DNA of 64,000 nucleotides, taken from the NCBI GenBank assembly GCA_038531315.1, contig JBCBBT010000011.1, positions 1-64,000 of the forward strand, given 5' to 3'. The stretch comes from JAJFFW01 sp038531315. Its GTDB lineage: Bacteria > Pseudomonadota > Alphaproteobacteria > Caulobacterales > Parvularculaceae. Made by a program: the position numbers and the translations under genes. The notes under the pieces are model-generated. The model made no database searches. It saw nothing but the letters and a program-made list of their open reading frames with translations, and had not been told where the DNA came from. Positions 62,535-64,000 of the stretch are shown here, one piece after another (positions within the stretch are counted from its first letter, which is position 1; each line of letters opens with the position of its first letter).

Positions 62535-64000
62535 ATGCAGGTCGTGATTGTCGAGTCGCCTTCCAAAGCGAAAACCATCAACAAATATCTGGGCCCGGGC
62601 TTTGAGGTTTACGCCTCTTACGGCCATATCCGGGACCTTCCCTCAAAAGACGGCTCGGTTCTGCCCGACAGCGACTTCGCCATGACCTGGGAGATCGACA
62701 CCGCGTCGAAAAAGCGGGTCAACGACATCGCCAAAGCCGTCAAGGGGGCCGACCGGCTGGTGCTCGCGACCGACCCCGACCGCGAAGGCGAAGCGATTTC
62801 ATGGCATATCCTTGAGGTGTTGGCGGCGAAGAAAGCGCTTAAAGACACACGCATCGACCGCGTCGCCTTCAACGCGATTACAAAATCGGCCGTACAGGAA
62901 GCAATGGCCAACCCGCGTGAGATCGATCAGGATCTGGTCGACGCCTATCTGGCGCGCCGGGCGCTCGATTATCTTGTCGGCTTTACGCTGTCGCCGGTCT
63001 TGTGGCGGAAATTGCCGGGCTCGCGCTCGGCGGGCCGGGTCCAGTCGGTGGCGCTACGGCTAATCTGCGAGCGCGAACTGGAAATCGAAAAATTCGTCCC
63101 GGAAGAATACTGGACCGTCGCCGCGAAGGCGACCTCCGGCGGATCGGCGCCTTTCGATGCGCGGCTCGTCATCCACGAAGGCGAAAAGCTCAAAAAGTTC
63201 ACCCTGAACAACGAGGCCGCCGCCATGGCGGCGAAGGCCGCCGTTGAGAACGCCGCCTTCACCGTCGATGCGGTCGAGGCCAAACCCGCCAAGCGCAATC
63301 CGCCGCCGCCCTTTACGACGTCAACGCTGCAACAGGAAGCCGCGCGCAAGCTCGGCTTTAACGCCCAGCGGACAATGCGCGTGGCGCAAAGTCTTTACGA
63401 GGGCATCGACATCGGCGGCGAGACGACGGGTCTTATCACGTATATGCGGACGGACGGTCTCGACATGGCGGGCGAAGCGATCGCCGACGCCCGGCGCACG
63501 ATTGAGCGCGAATTCGCCGGCGATTACGTGCCCGGGAGCCCGCGTGTTTACAAAAGCAAAGCAAAAAACGCCCAGGAAGCCCATGAATGTATCCGCCCGA
63601 CAGCCTTTTCACGCACGCCGAAAAAACTGCGCGGACTGAACGATGACGAATTCCGGCTTTACGATCTGATCTGGAAACGGGCGATGGCCTGTCAAATGGA
63701 AGCCGCGCGTCTTGAGAACACGACGATCGATCTTCTGTCAGCGGACAAAAAGACGGGGCTGCGCGCAACCGGCTCGGTGATCCTGTTTGACGGATTTTTG
63801 AAGCTTTATGAAGAAGGTCGCGACGACAGCGATGATGAGGATGGCGCTGGCGTCCTGCCGAAAGTGACCGCGGGCGCCGGCGCGGATGTGAGCGGCGCAG
63901 CGGCGGATCAGCATTTTACCCAGCCCCCGCCCCGCTTCACCGAAGCGAGCCTCGTCAAACGCATGGAAGAGTTGGGGATCGGGCGACCATCGACCTACGC
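62535..64000 (+). CDS. topA: DNA topoisomerase I (partial, N-terminal part)
   Basis: TopA relaxes negative supercoils. The frame begins MQVVIVESPSKAKTINKYL and runs off the right edge after 488 codons. The Toprim domain has the acidic motif LVLATDPDREGEAISWH, and ARRALDYLVGFTLSPVLWRK with GRVQSVALRLICERE follows. The catalytic tyrosine is in GLITYMRTDG at about residue 303. The C-terminal zinc or basic repeats lie outside the window. The ATG is 29 bp into a GC-rich leader. Confidence 0.97.
   Translation, partial: MQVVIVESPSKAKTINKYLGPGFEVYASYGHIRDLPSKDGSVLPDSDFAMTWEIDTASKKRVNDIAKAVKGADRLVLATDPDREGEAISWHILEVLAAKKALKDTRIDRVAFNAITKSAVQEAMANPREIDQDLVDAYLARRALDYLVGFTLSPVLWRKLPGSRSAGRVQSVALRLICERELEIEKFVPEEYWTVAAKATSGGSAPFDARLVIHEGEKLKKFTLNNEAAAMAAKAAVENAAFTVDAVEAKPAKRNPPPPFTTSTLQQEAARKLGFNAQRTMRVAQSLYEGIDIGGETTGLITYMRTDGLDMAGEAIADARRTIEREFAGDYVPGSPRVYKSKAKNAQEAHECIRPTAFSRTPKKLRGLNDDEFRLYDLIWKRAMACQMEAARLENTTIDLLSADKKTGLRATGSVILFDGFLKLYEEGRDDSDDEDGAGVLPKVTAGAGADVSGAAADQHFTQPPPRFTEASLVKRMEELGIGRPSTY

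Overview
The window is chromosomal DNA from an alphaproteobacterium with high GC content. Evidence for this is the L17 with an acidic tail, the absence of rpmJ between secY and rpsM, the neighbourhoods sdhE/recG/DUF502 and gatC-gatA/ruvX/pyrB/plsY/dprA/topA, a SAM-II riboswitch, and CtrA-like boxes. The gene order and the many small exported or membrane proteins would suit a marine Parvularculales/Caulobacterales-type lineage, but I cannot fix the genus from the sequence alone.

Layout. (1) 1-4755: a small exported protein and a minus-strand methionine operon (metX, metB, a compact aspartokinase-homoserine dehydrogenase fusion) led by a promoter and a SAM-II riboswitch. (2) 4833-24311: a degenerate 15-bp tandem repeat, a terminator, then the complete minus-strand alpha, spc, S10 and str ribosomal clusters (rpsL-rpsG-fusA-tuf, rpsJ to secY-adk, rpsM-rpsK-rpoA-rplQ). 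(3) 24507-26581: a glycosyltransferase and a sulfotransferase inserted between rpsL and rpoC. (4) 26624-36818: rpoC, rpoB, an attenuator-like terminator, rplL, rplJ and a long rplJ leader; rplK and rplA are not here. (5) 36988-40014: a TIR-TM-TPR protein and a lipoprotein with a calcium-loop-like motif. (6) 40059-53265: sdhE, recG, a TPR-sulfotransferase, a DUF502 protein, a DUF3089 hydrolase-fold protein without its nucleophile, galU, a Sel1-like protein behind CtrA-like sites, a GT39 membrane glycosyltransferase, a DUF6491-like lipoprotein, gatB and a cytochrome P450. (7) 53262-64000: an alpha/beta hydrolase, gatA, gatC, an exported HEXXH protein, ruvX, a small membrane protein, pyrB, plsY, dprA, a methyltransferase and the start of topA.

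Most of the window is core information processing (translation, transcription, Sec export, DNA repair and topology) with methionine, pyrimidine and phospholipid synthesis alongside. The accessory genes lean to the cell surface: two sulfotransferases, two glycosyltransferases, galU and several exported proteins. The genes most worth experimental attention are the TIR-TPR membrane protein and its lipoprotein neighbour, the L3 protein with a helix-hairpin-helix tail, the ACT-less kinase-dehydrogenase fusion, and the CtrA-like promoter of the Sel1 gene. I found no CRISPR array, insertion sequence, prophage, rRNA or tRNA. Promoters, terminators and repeats were found by reading, not by scoring.
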